Shown in pieces: positions 48,330-60,439 of a DNA stretch of 64,000 nucleotides. Source of the DNA: Anarhynchus alexandrinus. Taxonomy: Eukaryota; Chordata; Aves; Charadriiformes; Charadriidae. The notes below the pieces were generated by a model, which did no database searches, was not told the DNA's origin, and saw only the letters and a list, made by a program, of their open reading frames with translations. The DNA lies in assembly GCA_008711295.1 (NCBI GenBank), contig VUYV01000148.1:550330-614329 (forward strand), in the 5' to 3' direction. The translations under genes were made by a program, and so were the position numbers. Position 1 is the first letter of the stretch. The number at the start of each line of letters is the position of its first letter.

Positions 48330-48520
48330 CAGAGCAGAAATGACAGTTGACAGCCTTTTTTATAAGATGTTTTCATTGTAATTTTAATAGGCTAATTTCT
48401 TTCCCTGAATTGCCATAATTCAGATTTAATGAAACATGTCTTATAAAATTAAAAAAAAATACAATAATAAAGTGGAACGCCCCATTAAGCCGAAGAACAA
48501 GGAAATAACATATGTAGAGA
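48330..48520. other. AT-rich noncoding block
   Basis: Contains 'cattgtaattttaatagg', 'ccataattcagatttaatg' and a poly-A stretch at about 48450-48458. Non-repetitive apart from that. No other feature. Confidence 0.4.
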
Positions 48521-50430
48521 TCTGATCACTCTGACCCTGCTATCCCAGTGATTCTAGCAGCCATCATGCACGTGCTTTACATCATCATGGATGCCGGTGC
48601 TTCCCACCAGGAGAAAATATATAACAAAATAATAATAAATAAATGGAACTGGGAGGGGAACTGGTACCTCCTTCCTTTGTGCCCCAGCCCCAGTTCACAT
48701 CCAGTGCTGTTCGGGCACTAGTCATTGCTAGATAGCAGCACTGTCTAAATGGTCTTTTCTCTCTGTCTTGTGTGGATCCTGCTCTGAGATCACACACTTT
48801 TGCGCTTCGGGCAACCGGTGATCTCCACCACAAGCTGTGCCAAGGGGGAGACTGGTCCTGCTGCCTCCAGTGCTCGCTCCCAAGGGCTCCTCTGACCAGC
48901 AGAGCCCTGGGCTTGCTACACGTCAGCACCATATCCCTGAGGTGTGAGATGACCTGAAAGGGGTTTTAGGCAGATCTTCCTCTTGATGCTGCTTGACATG
49001 TGCTAAGAATGATCTCGTGTCTTTGGCCTCCTTAAGATCTATGCATATAGAGAGGTGGTTTATAAGGCACATATTAAATGGTCTTTGATGATCTATTCCG
49101 AGTCCCATTAACCAGGAGCTCAGCGTGGCATGGGTGAGGAAGGCTGGGATGTTTATGAGACTGCTATCTCCGTGATGGCTCCGGGCTGCCTCGCATTGTA
49201 TTAACAGCGATCGCTCGGAGCCGGGAGCCAGGAGAGACCTGGCCGTGCCCGTGCCCAGGTTGTGCCTCCTCAGCAGTGCTGTGTGCGAGCCTCTGCATAT
49301 CACAGCAGCCAGTTCCACATAGCTTGTAACAAAGCCACTTAAAAGAATAGCTCCCTGTAAAGCCAAACGTAATAATGAGAAATTTGGGATTTACAGCCTC
49401 CGTTTGCAGAAGGCTTGCTCCAGAACCTGTGGGATGTCTCCCAAGTGTCTCTGCCCTGGCATGGGAAAACCCTTGCGCTACCAGGCAGGATGCAGGTTTG
49501 GGCGATGGTATGTTAGTGCTCCCATACCAGTACAATGTCTTTTTTTGGAGAATTCCTTCCTGAAAATGCTGACCTCCAGCCAAGAGCAAAAGCAATCCAG
49601 GGATGAAATTTATTGTGATGCTGAGTCAACATGCGAGATTAATGCTTCCCTTTCATCTCACGACCCTTCATCTCTGTGTTTCAAATCAGGTACCGTGTAA
49701 AATATAGCCCCTAGCATGCTACCTGTGGAAAAAAATATCAAAGAAAATAACCTGTTTGCAAGCGAAGGGCTGCGCACTGCATCAGCTTGGGGAGAGTTAT
49801 TCATTTCCCTGTGTCCTTTGTAGTTGCCTGGGTGGTCGTGCCAGGGTGGTCCAGAGTTACATCCCAGAGCAGCACAGTTCAGAGAAGGGATGTCTCAGCT
49901 GATAGAGATACGGCTCTGCTCCTCCCCTTCTGTAGTTCAGTAAGGACAAAGCGGGTCCTTTGCTACTGAAAAAGCTAAAACATGCAATTGGGAAAAATAT
50001 AATGAAAGAAAGGAGGGATATTTTCAGATTTCTAACATGCTCAACCAAATCAGACTCTCAGGGGGCAGGAAGCGAGCTGAAAAGAAACCTCCTGCTTTCT
50101 GTGCAATTACTACTTATTGCAGCTGAATTCAGCTGATCTGGGAGGTGAGGCAGTTGTGAGTCTATCCAGCAGGTGATAGAGACACAGATTTGGGCTGGCA
50201 CTCCTTTTCTACTTTCAGCTACTGGTTGCCTCATGAGCAAATTGGTGTCTATTAACCATGGGGGGGAGAGGTATTGTTATGTATGACCACTTCCACACAG
50301 TTGATGCTGGAAGGTAGCAGGCTTCAACTCTACAGATTTCTGAGACATTGTGACAAGCAAAATGGAAATGGATGAGTTAGAAGCATCTTTAAAAATAAAA
50401 TCAAGGAAGGGAGAAGGAATCTTTATTCAA
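48521..50430. other. Unique noncoding DNA
   Basis: A CpG-containing part lies at about 49164-49250 ('gcgatcgctcggagccggg'). Frames of up to about 147 codons on the minus strand overlap each other and show no domain. Nothing else supported. Confidence 0.6.
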
Positions 50431-50640
50431 GCTTTAACGAGGTAGTTATTGCTGAGTAATTACGTACTAGCAACTTATTTACAGGAGAGGAAGGTTGCTA
50501 AAGTTCAGTTTACTTGTCTTGGTTAATTAGGTCCCATTCCTTGGGGATGAGCTAATTGGACGGTGACATTCAGTGAGATAATGAAATAAATGTCATGTCA
50601 TATAAAGAGTTAATTAATGATAAAGAAATGTTCACCCTTC
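50431..50640. other. AT-rich block with four homeodomain-type cores
   Basis: Within about 210 bp there are TAATTA at 50457-50462, 50524-50529 and 50611-50616, plus TAATTG at 50553-50558. They sit in non-repetitive sequence that also has 'gataatgaaataaatgtca' words. The spacing and density look like a developmental enhancer core, but AT-rich DNA yields such hexamers readily and conservation has not been tested. Confidence 0.3.
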
Positions 50641-51904
50641 TAGAGGCACGGAGCTGGAGTTGATGCAATATTTTGGATGCAGTGCTTTTCTGTTGAGAAA
50701 CACTGCTTGGTGTAAGTGTGACTTGGCATAAATGTTTGTGGGAGCACATCTATTTGGATGGAAATTTTGCCGGGAAGATTTATGAGGTCAGAGAAAGAGA
50801 AAGAAGAATGCAGGCTGTTACCTGGACTGCAGGATGCTGCTTTTCAAATACTGGTTTAGGAGATGGCAACACTCCCACTGTAAATGAAGACCTTGAATAG
50901 TAAAAGTGTTTTTGCTCCTAGTACTTGCTGGTTCCTATGTTCTTTGCAACCAAGATGGGTGGTGTGATTTAAACATCATTACTTTGTGTCTAGGAACAGA
51001 TAGGTTGGCCATGCAAGGTTGCAAGATCAGCAATATGGTGACTGCTGACACTTCTATTTTTCTTTATGAATGCCATAGAAAACTTGCAGGAAACTGCTCA
51101 AATGGCTCACATAGAAGAATATTATTTCTGGACAGATGCAATAGGACAAAAACTTGCAAATCCACTAAGAAATTAGTGGTATGACTTGTTTCTGATTGAA
51201 AGAGGGTTGCTTATGTACAGACCTTACAGGGGGAATTGTAGAAGAGAAATCCATCATTGGAAAGCCTCTTGTCCATCTGCTTATTCCTCTTGAGGGAAGA
51301 ATGGACTCCGGAAAGCCCAGCAGCGGTGCTGGAGATGCTCACCGCTCAGTTGGGAGACACAGAGTCCATCTGGGCACAGACTAGTGTCAGTGAGGGGGAG
51401 AATGGGACACGCACCTTGTGTAGATGTGCCTGGAGGGCAAATCTTACTGAGCACATCTGCTACCAGAGAGTTTATGGGCGAGAGCTCTGGCCTTACTGTT
51501 GAGATGTAGCTGGATCGTTCCTAGCGAGTTCTTTTCCTCAGCCTCATTGCATGAGCTACCGTTTTCTGCTGGAGCGAGGCACTCATAAAGGTGTTTGCTG
51601 CATGGGGTCTGGTGCTAACTCATCAGCTACTGAGGTTATTTTAATGGGCATATTACTGTATTTCTGGCACCATCTGCTCCTCTCTCTGATTACTGATGCA
51701 AGGAGGGATTAAGAGAAAGTCTTTTCCCTCTTTCAGCAGGAAGGGAGTTATTAGTACTTTAAACACACGCATCGAATCTGTTCTGCGTGCCCAGCAGCAT
51801 CTGGCATTTCCTCTCCGTCTTTCCCCATACAAATTGGTGAAGGAAATCTAATTGGCGAGTGGAGTTCTCTGGCCGAGAGCTGCTCTGGGCACTGGGAGTT
51901 GCTG
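50641..51904. other. Unique noncoding DNA
   Basis: A 92-codon cysteine-containing frame at 50906-51184 opens with GTG and is not accepted as a gene. No repeat family recognised. Confidence 0.55.
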
Positions 51905-51924
51905 TTTGCTTTTGTTTTCCCCAG

Positions 51925-52150
51925 GAACACGTTGCGTGTCCTGGATCCAAGGCTGTTTCTGCAGGTTATAGCAGCGGTCAGCACAGCTGACCCTGCCTCT
52001 GCACGGGCATTCCTTGCTGCGAATGGCGTGGGACCCACTCACCGGCAGACAGAGCAGAGAGGGGGAGGCAGTGGGGGGCTCTCTCTGAGTTCGTATCCAC
52101 CCTTTGTAGAAATTAGCTTGCTCTCAGGAGAGCCTCCCACCCCTGCGTAA
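51925..52150 (+). other. Candidate terminal exon, unproven
   Basis: A strong 3' splice site, 'tttgcttttgttttccccag' ending at 51924, precedes an open frame entered one base before a codon boundary. It runs to a TAA at 52148-52150. The first residues would be NTLRVLDPRLFLQVIAAVST, with a glycine/serine-rich part further on. No domain or targeting signal is recognised. The acceptor is among the best in the window. The open length, about 74 codons, is unremarkable. If real, it would be the last coding exon of a plus-strand transcript, but no companion exon was found. Confidence 0.15.
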
Positions 52151-54205
52151 TTGTTATTCAGTCCCACATGGGGAAGGTCAGGACCAACCATGAGAGGGAG
52201 GCTGCGTGTGAGATCGCTCATGGGCTGAGGGGTGCCTGGCATACCGATGAGATGGCACAGCATCCGTCAGCGCCAGCAAGGAGGAGATGCTGACACTCAT
52301 CAATAAAACATTATCTGCGACAAATTACAGGGAACAGCAACAGGTGTCTGGGAAGCCACAAAGAGGTCAAATGGGGGAGCCATCTCCCCAGGCCTCAGCT
52401 TTGGTCCTGTTTTCTGTTTTCCAGCCTCCCTGATTGCGCAAAGCGTAGGAATCAGAGTGCGTAACTGGCAAAAAAGACTAACTAGAGTTTTAAAAGGCTG
52501 CAAAAAAATTCAGTGCCAACTCTACTCTGGGTGGGCTTGTTTCATTTGTGGATGTCAAGCCATTTCTTGGCTACAATAAGCCCACTGCAGAGGGAGCAGG
52601 CATGGATAGAAATGACAACTGGTATATAACATGGCATGGTTATAACATGACACATGGCATAACACGCAGGTCTGGAAGAGACCTGCAGGTGTCCTGGGGT
52701 GGACTGTGACTCTGTAGTGAGGATAGATCCTGTTATAACGACTTCCACTTGGGAGGATTGTCTAAAGCTCGGAAAGTGCAAAGATTGGGAAAATGTATTC
52801 TGTGAAGTTCTCCTCTCTGTGATGCTCTGGAGTCCATGCTGATCCATATTAACCTAATTCTCTGAGGTAATGATGGGAAAATACAATGAAGATTTTGGGC
52901 AGCCGTTGAAGAGTTTTCCAGGAAAGAGAGCAGAGTCCTGGGCCTCATGGCAGGTCTTGGACAACTACACAACTGGGTGATATTGGACAATATGGATAGG
53001 GTCTCCCAGGGGTTTCATGCTCCTAGTGGCTGCTCTGCACTGCTCACCACTGTGGTGGAACTGGTGGCAGTTGTGACAGGAGTCAGTTCAGAAGGTCACT
53101 GTGTCAGGGTTGGACAACCCCCCAAAGTCCAATGTGGAAGACAAGGGTAAGAAATGGCGAGTCATTGCAGATGCAGGACTGGACTCAAGATGCAGTCTAA
53201 AGGACTTTGGGGTAATAGGAAATGCAGGGCTGGCTGTGGGTTGTTTAATATTCGAGAGGCTGGCTGGTATTTACTAGCATGCATATCGTCTGAAAGGTCA
53301 GTACACAATTTTACGGTTTCTCTGCACGTTTTCTTTGGGCCTGGAATGAGCAGTTGTGCTCACTCACCCGTGGCAAGCAGAGAAACCATTTATCAGCAGT
53401 AAGTAGTTAAAACAAATATGCTGAGCTGGTTGGCAACTGAACCCAGACAGTGGAGGTGGGATCAAAGGAGCTGCTTCTGGTTTTGTACCTGGCTTGAAGT
53501 TGGCCCCTTGAGGGGTCAGCAGACAATGGAGTAAAGATAACCTACCTCTCAGCAATGTGAGGGTATGTCTCCAGTGGGCTTAGTCAGGGAAAAGAGGGGC
53601 AAAGAAGGGAAGAAAGGATTGGCAGAGACCTGAGAGAAGTAAAGAGCAGGGAGAGAGGACACAGATACAGGATTTTGCTGTGCCTTGCCCTGGGTTTCTT
53701 GTGTGCAACCTTTCTCACTTGCTAATTCTTCCTCTTGTCCATCATTTCCTTGATAGCTGTCCTGGTAATGTAAGAGCAAGACTAGGATACTTGGGACTCC
53801 TGTGACATGGCTGGAGCTGGATCAGCTCTTGTAGTGCTTTATCTAACCTTGGTAGGGAGGATCCCCGTGTCTAGAGGCTTTGTGCAACTTTTCAGTTGCT
53901 CATTTTCTAAAGCGAGCAATGAGCAGGTTACATGTGCCTTCCCTATCCCAGGGTGTGAGGAGCTTTTTGATCAGAAGAGCTTCTCTACATTGCCGCTGCA
54001 CTGGTCCTGGTGCCAGATCCTGGCCTGGAGAATCCTCTGTATTTCATGGAGGGGTCCTGAACTCTTCCCAGAACTGCACAGGGTTAGAAGGCTGCACTGA
54101 ACAATGCTTGTTTTACAGCGTTGGTGTGCCCGAACCCTGTCCTCATGGTGTTTGAACACACTGTATATGTGTGCTAGAGAACAGTTTTGAGACTCTTGGA
54201 TAACT
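52151..54205. other. Unique noncoding DNA
   Basis: The part at 52615-52665 has imperfect short repeats of 'ataacatg' and 'catggcat'. No gene, RNA or transposon is supported. Confidence 0.6.
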
Positions 54206-54270
54206 AGGGAAGGGAAGGGAAGGGAAGGGAAGGGAAGGGAAGGGAAGGGAAGGGAAGGGAAGGGAAGGGA
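54206..54270. repeat. (AGGGA)13 pentanucleotide microsatellite
   Basis: Thirteen unbroken AGGGA units (65 bp). The strand is pure purine, and the complement reads as TCCCT. Complete regularity suggests a young or still-variable array. The minus-strand frame across it encodes repeating FPSLP, which is an artefact of the repeat. Confidence 0.97.
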
Positions 54271-56229
54271 TCGGGCATGGAGAGAGATTGGTGTAGTTCT
54301 GAGGATGCAGGCACAGATCACTGGGTGAATCAGGGGATCTACATGGCTGAGCATGAAAAGGGACCAACTGAGTCCCACCGAAAACTCTTCCTGCTGGTGG
54401 CCAGCAGCAGCTGCTCTGGGAGAGCACCGAAGGGAGCAGTCCACCCAGGAGGCTCTCCCAGGCTCCAGTGGTTTGCAGGATGGGCTGAGCTGGAGTGCTC
54501 CCCTGGTGCTTGGTAGCCCATGATGGATTTTGTCTTCAAAGACCATGTGCAGCTGCTTTTTGACAGGCAGCTGGTGACAGACAGGGCAGGAGAGATGGGA
54601 GTAGGTCAGGGTGGAGGATGGGAAACATCACACACAACCTCAGACCCCTGCAGTGTCAGCATCTCCCTCTCATCCATCTGCTCACACTCCCCGGGTGCTC
54701 TGGAGAGAAAAATGGGCACTTTGAGGGTCTGATTCATGTGCCCAGCTGCAGATGCCCACTTTAGAGAACAATCACTCTTCCGTCTCTGCTAGCATGACAG
54801 GCACTTTTGTGACTCCCAAGGTGACTCGAGCAGGGTAAATATTTACCTTGTAGAAACCTGATAACTCCCATCCAGCTGGGAGAAGAGATGGATGGTTGAA
54901 GACATAGGCACAGGGAGACATCACAGATGGAAATTCTTTATATTTCTTTATAAACTGTGCTCTGTAGCATGAATAGATGGTATGTCTGTGCATCTGACAG
55001 AGCACTGTAAGACAAAAAGCAAGGAAGCTAGAGACCCACTTAGCCAACTGTGCCAAGGAAGCTTTGGTGAGCAGTGGGAAGCCAGCTGGACGGCGTGTCC
55101 CTTGCGGTGGATGGCTTGTCCCTGGCAGAGCCAGCTCTGTGCGAGCAATGCACATTTAGCCCAACTGCAGCCCTGCTTGGCTGACGCCTGCTTGCCCCTG
55201 GCTCCCACGAGCGGGTGCACTGCTGGCCTTCACATCATCCCTTCGAGGCGAGTTTTTGTTGCTGCATGGGGTTTTTTAGCAGACGGTTAGGGGAGGATGG
55301 GCCAATCTGGGCATAGCTCCTGTGAATGAGGTGAGAGGCGAACTCAGCCTGAGCAGAGATTTTCTCAGAGGCAGCAGAGATTTCAGAGCTGTCTTTGCCA
55401 CAATATAGTATCTCAGCTACGTAACAGAAAGAAGACAGAGTGAGGTCAGCAAAAGCCCAGCACTCACCATGATCTGCAGAGCCATGGGGTTGGCTTGAGG
55501 GTGTCTGGAGCTCAGTTTTGACTTTTTGAGTGTCCCACTGAAATGAATTTGGATCCTAGTGGAAACCTCAGCCTACAGCACCCTCGTGGTCCTGGGCAGC
55601 AGGGATCACCCCTGAGCTCCCCAGCAGTGATCTGAGCAGGCGATCTTTGCCAGCGTGTGACCAGTGGTAGCCAGGCTGGGGGACTGCAACATCCTCAGAC
55701 CATCCGTCCTCTAAACACTGCCTGGCTCGGCTGCCTGGCATTTGGATGACTGCTCTACTGGCACTGTGCTGCGAATCGGCTAAGTGAGCCGTGCTCGTTA
55801 AATGATTTCCAAGGCAGCAGAAACGAGTCAACTCAGGAGGTGATTAATTAGGAGCAGCAGAACTCTCTAACCTCTAGGTGTCTGATTTGAATGAGGCAAA
55901 GCTGAACAGAGGCTCGGAGCGATGCTAGAAGAGCAGGACGGGCAGGACAGGAGTGTGTGAGTTATTCCTCACAAATAATCATCAGCTGTGATTTTCTCTG
56001 CCTGACAAGGTGCTTGTGACCTCTGGGGAAAGCTGTCCCCCAGATACCTCCCTGGTCTCCGCACCCTCGGGAGACTGCAGACAACACAGATCTGCAAAAA
56101 TCAGCATTGGAAACCACCCCTCAACTCTGTGCTCCCCTTGGGGCTCGGCATTGCTCCGAGGAGCTGAGCCATTCCTAATTTCTGTGGATCTTTGTCTGGG
56201 TGTCTAAAATGGAGATCACCGTGCTTGCT
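54271..56229. other. Unique noncoding DNA
   Basis: No supported gene. GC-richer parts (54400-55300) are open in several frames on both strands. Confidence 0.6.
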
Positions 56230-56640
56230 CGTCTCAGGCAATGTAGCTAAGAGTAAAGTTTTCATTCAAAACTTTCTTAAAGTGAAAATTGCAAGCTGCT
56301 GCATAATGAGGAACATGAGGAAAAAAAGCACCATGGATATTTTTTCCTTGATTTTGACCTACCAGCCTCCCAGTTCTGAAATTTTATCAAAATACTGAAA
56401 GTGGAAAAAAATGACATCAGATGAGGACTTCAGTAAAATGTTTGAATCCCTGCTGAATACCCCAAATTATTCTCTTCAGAGCAGGATGGAAATGAAACAT
56501 CAGAAAAAAATTCAAAGCATCTGATATTTGTGAAGTGAAACATTTCCACTCATCCATTTGGAACAACATTTGTATTTAAAGGCTTGCTAAATTTCCCATT
56601 AAAAAACCCCACACCCAGATCTTAGAATATATAACTGAAA
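56230..56640. other. A-rich stretch, possibly a decayed dispersed repeat
   Basis: Many 'gaaaatt', 'tttcatt', 'gtgaaacatttccac' and 'attttatcaaaatac' words occur here, similar in texture to 26270-26560 and 12050-12240. They may derive from one AT-rich repeat of reptile and bird genomes, but I cannot align a consensus. Confidence 0.25.
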
Positions 56641-57479
56641 AATAATAACCACGTTCATTCTGGGTCAGAGAAATGTTTCAGTAAGAAGAAACAGAGGCAA
56701 AGTGGTTTAATTTTGTTAGAGGAAAAGTCTTAGTCCAGCTAAAAAAGCGTTAATTCCAACAGCTTGCTTGAAACCCTGACTGCACAGGTCTGCCTCTAAA
56801 ATCCCCTTTTCCCCCAACTTTTAAACGCAGCTGAGGCAGCCTCGGGTCCTGCTGCGCCTCCAGACAACTGACAATGAGGTGACACATCTCCGGGTAAGAC
56901 CGACAGCGAGCTGAAATTGTTGGTTTGATTTACGGAAATAGTTTCAAATCAATTGTTCTGCTATTCAACTAATTCTTGATTGCAGTGTTACATGGATAAG
57001 AAAGGCCCAGAATAAATTATGAGCTTTGCTACATGTTCCAGGCGCTCCATTTCAGTAATCATATTGCAGCTGGCCGCACCTCACCTAAGAGAGAAGATCA
57101 AACAATGATACTGGACACAAAATATTATCTCACATTTAATACCATAATTGCTCCTTTTTCAGAGCCTGAAATGCCTCTTTGGTGGGCAAATACACATCAT
57201 CTGCCCCTGGGCGTTGGTAGCTGGATATGTTTCAGCAGTACTTTTGAAGAAAAGATCAATTTAAAAGGGATATTGTAACCTGGGAAGCAGCCAAGAGACT
57301 TCTAACTGTGATTGTGCTTGACACTCGTAATGAAACAAAATTCAGATCACCGCAATAAATTTCCAAACTGTGAGCCTCCCAAAAAAAATACTTAGCATTT
57401 CCCACAAGGCCCTACAAATTCAATCTGCATAAGCTCCAAAATAAGTGTGTTTTCTACCTTAAACTAATACTTGGCAGCA
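56641..57479. other. Conserved-looking unique sequence
   Basis: The part at 56820-57110 has mixed composition without repeats ('ctccgggtaagaccgacagc', 'gttggtttgatttacgg', 'ctggccgcacctcacc'). It looks like a conserved noncoding element, but this is a texture judgement. 'gggtaaga' at about 56892-56899 resembles a donor site. No frame supports an exon. Confidence 0.2.
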
Positions 57480-57780
57480 ACTTTCAATTGGCTCATTTAA
57501 TTAAGTTGGTGTGCAGATCCCATTTTAATGTATTTAATGCCGCTAAAATGACAGGCATACTGATCAAGGGGATTGTATTTTATTATTTTTATTTTTTTTT
57601 TAATTTAGACTCACTCAGGTTCCTTTTCCTTCTCACAGTACTTGCTGCTGCAAGCACATGCCTCCAGTAGGGGACACAGCAGAGCACACAAAGCCAACCC
57701 CAGGGATAGAAAGGAGCAGGGCATTAAATTAATGCAAGTTAATTAGGGCATTTCATACCACAAGGGTCTTCTGGATCAAG
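57480..57780. other. AT-rich block with TAATTA cores
   Basis: TAATTA at 57498-57503 and 57740-57745, plus 'attaaattaatgc' at 57723-57735. A T-rich low-complexity part lies at 57576-57606. Possible enhancer-like texture, unproven. Confidence 0.25.
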
Positions 57781-59297
57781 AAGGAGCGACACATGATGAC
57801 ACCTACTTAATGAACCTTCTCTGCTGCCCAGCAAGAAATAAGAGGATTTGGTGGCTTCTTGCACGGTTTTGAGAGCATTGGCCTAAAAGTGAGACAGCTG
57901 CCGGTGGCCGGGGACAGGCTGTAGGTTTTGCCCAAAGGAAAGGAGGGTTTAAAATCAACTTTGCGTGCATACGTGTCTGCTTGGCACACCACATGTATAC
58001 AAATTTTTACAACCTGCTGGTTTTCAAACAAATTTGAAAGAGCGCTGAAGAGCTCAGAGAGGTGAAATTCCTACATGGTTGGTAGGAAGATGGGCAGAAA
58101 TATCTAAATTAGTGTCCTGTTGAAGAAAACGCAGTCTTTGGAGCTAAACCTGGAAAATTTGCACACGGGGAGCCATGTGAAAGCAGGTTCAATGCTTTCT
58201 CCTACCCCTCAGTTGATTTTTCTGTGTCGCTGCCTTTCCTGAGGCTTATTCAGTCCTTCCAGTTGCACTGGAGCAGTCCCAACCCGGTGGGGTCGGGCAG
58301 CAGTAGGTGCTGTACAAAGACGTAACAAGAAACAGCCGAGAGGCAATAGCTGTCTAGAGGCAGACAGGCAAGAAGAGGCCAGGCTGGGCAGTTTTACAGC
58401 CCAGGCACTGCTTAAAGCCTCGTCACTTGGGCTATTTGGATAAATTGCCTGCTCCAACCTGCAGCCGCTGGCTCTGTGGCCTCTGGACTCCCTGCACAGG
58501 CATGGGTGGGGAGAGGGAGTCCACAGCGCGGTCCTGAGTAGGTAGGGAAAATGGTTGCGATGAATCCTGTTGTAACACATCATGTAGAGCTTTGCACTGG
58601 AAGTGATTAAAAATGGGTTGTTGTAACTAATTGCAGTTGTAAGTAATTGGACAGAGAATTTAATGGCAGCCTCTAGCTGTCAGCTCTGGGGATCTTGTGA
58701 TGAAGCAGAGGCAGCTTCTCATGGCTCCAACTAACCTGGTATGATCTTGCGAATACATATATATTTTTATAAAAATTGGTCCTATCTGAGGGGAGAAATA
58801 TGTGACTTGTGTTACCAATTCTTTTTCTCATACTTGCTTTGTGTCAGAGCATCTTTTGATTTTACTGTGATTACTTGGAACGATTTTTGGTTATTTTCAC
58901 CTACCTGTGGTCCATTTGCTTCAATCCTCTGTCCTTACAGATATGATTTTTTTTTTCCTTCCCTTGCTTTAAGCCTTGAAGTTAATTCCTCCCTCTCTCT
59001 CTGTGAGGATTTTCTTCCTGAAGCTTTTGTGTGCGTGACTATTTCATCTTTTCCGAACACCACTTTGACATCATCTGAACCACAAAACTATCATCTGGCC
59101 TTGCCATTCCCGCTCTCCTCTCAAATCCCGCAGAAGGTGGCGAATTACCTGTAGCCCAGCAGTGCTGCAAAGACTTAGTTTTTGGCTCAAATCATGTCTC
59201 TTCTTCACTGATGCTTCCCTAAACCCCAGAAAGTGTGATGCTCGCGGATGGCAGAAGGAAAAAGATCGCATGGTTTATATTACGCTTTCATTTGCAA
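57781..59297. other. Unique noncoding DNA, right part pyrimidine-rich
   Basis: A 137-codon plus-strand frame at 58741-59154 lies in T- and C-rich sequence and shows no domain. The wording at about 59180-59230 ('ggctcaaatcatgtctcttc', 'gatgcttccctaaacccc') faintly resembles an L2/L3 segment. Confidence 0.5.
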
Positions 59298-59503
59298 GTG
59301 GCTTATAAAAGATTAATAAATGATTAATAGGCATTATAGACATGAGTAGCATAATTTAGCAGGTGATTATAAGCATGTAAGGAGAAGGTATTACAGAACA
59401 TTATAAGCAACCTATTGACTGTTTGGGCTTTATAGTAATCTGTAAGCATTGATTAGTCATTCATTAAAACACCTATTAATCATTTACAAAGCTTCTATCA
59501 CCT
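59298..59503. mobile_element. MITE-like palindromic element
   Basis: A 14-bp perfect inverted repeat joins 59318-59331 ('aaatgattaatagg') with 59472-59485 ('cctattaatcattt'). Outside it, 'gcttataaaagatta' at the left and 'caaagcttctatc' at the right are roughly complementary. Inside, TTATAAGC occurs at 59367-59374 and 59401-59408, with its inverse GCTTATAA at 59301-59308. The roughly 200-bp length, inverted ends and AT-rich body without coding capacity fit a nonautonomous DNA transposon (MITE). A target-site duplication is not clear, so superfamily and exact ends remain open. Confidence 0.5.
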
Positions 59504-60439
59504 ATTTTGTGAATACTTGACAGAAAACACAACCAGAAATAGTGCATGTAAAAATAGTACTTTCTTCCATAGTCAGTCCTGGGAAATTTCAGAGCCAGAG
59601 GTGCCAAAATACAACCCTAATCCTGACAAGACCTCTGCAGAGACCTCGCTGTTCTGCACGACGACAGGAAGTTACGCATAGGCAGAATCGGGATCCCCGG
59701 AGAACTGTCATTTTATTCACGTGAGAGGTGCTGATTCTGCTCATCTACATGGGACAGAGGACAGTGGGGGCTGACTCCCGGTCTGTTTTGCCCATTTCAG
59801 AGAATTTTATATTGAAAATAAACAAGTGAGAAAGAGGGATTTTTTTTCCTTAGGCCCATGATTATAATCTTGTCCGGCCCTTCAGCTGTAAACAGAGCCA
59901 ATGTTACTCGTGGACCCGTGGAGCCAGATGAAGCCACTTTCCAGAGTGCAGCTTCCTCATCTCTGTCCCATCTTATTCTAAAGTTTGTCCACTGAGGTTA
60001 TTTGGGAGCAGTCAGGAGCTGCTTTTACTGAACCTTCCCCCCGACTCACATTTTTTTTTTTAAGTAATGCATTTTAAAAAACTGGATTTGGCCATTTCAG
60101 ATGCTTTTTCCCTCTGCTGGTCTGAGTTTTCATTTCTTTTCTAAAGAGGGAAATACAAAAACAGGGACAAGTGTTTGCTTTGCTTTTCCTGAGGGAAGGA
60201 ATCAGAAATATCTTGGTGCAAGAGAAACACGCAGAATTTGAGTGACAATCTCTATCTGATGCTTTCAGAGACCTTGTATGCTGTCTGTTTCCCTCTGGAC
60301 CTACTTTTATCCTGACCACAATTTTGCATTCTGCATTCTGTTTGTGGCAGTGTCCCTCCCCTGTCTGCAGGGAGCTCGTGTGCTGTGTTTCCTTGCCTCA
60401 CCTCGGGGACCTGAACCCTCCTCCTGTACCACATTTTGA
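59504..60439. other. Unique noncoding DNA
   Basis: No gene seen. T runs at about 59840-59848 and 60051-60061. Confidence 0.6.

Noticed and set aside
50906..51184. 92-codon frame with a hydrophobic start and several cysteines, like a small secreted protein
   Set aside because: The start is GTG, which is not used as a normal start in vertebrate nuclear genes, and the cysteine spacing fits no family known to me.
53971..54546. 191-codon minus-strand frame with repeated FPSLP
   Set aside because: The repeat in the peptide is only the AGGGA microsatellite read in one frame; the rest shows no family.
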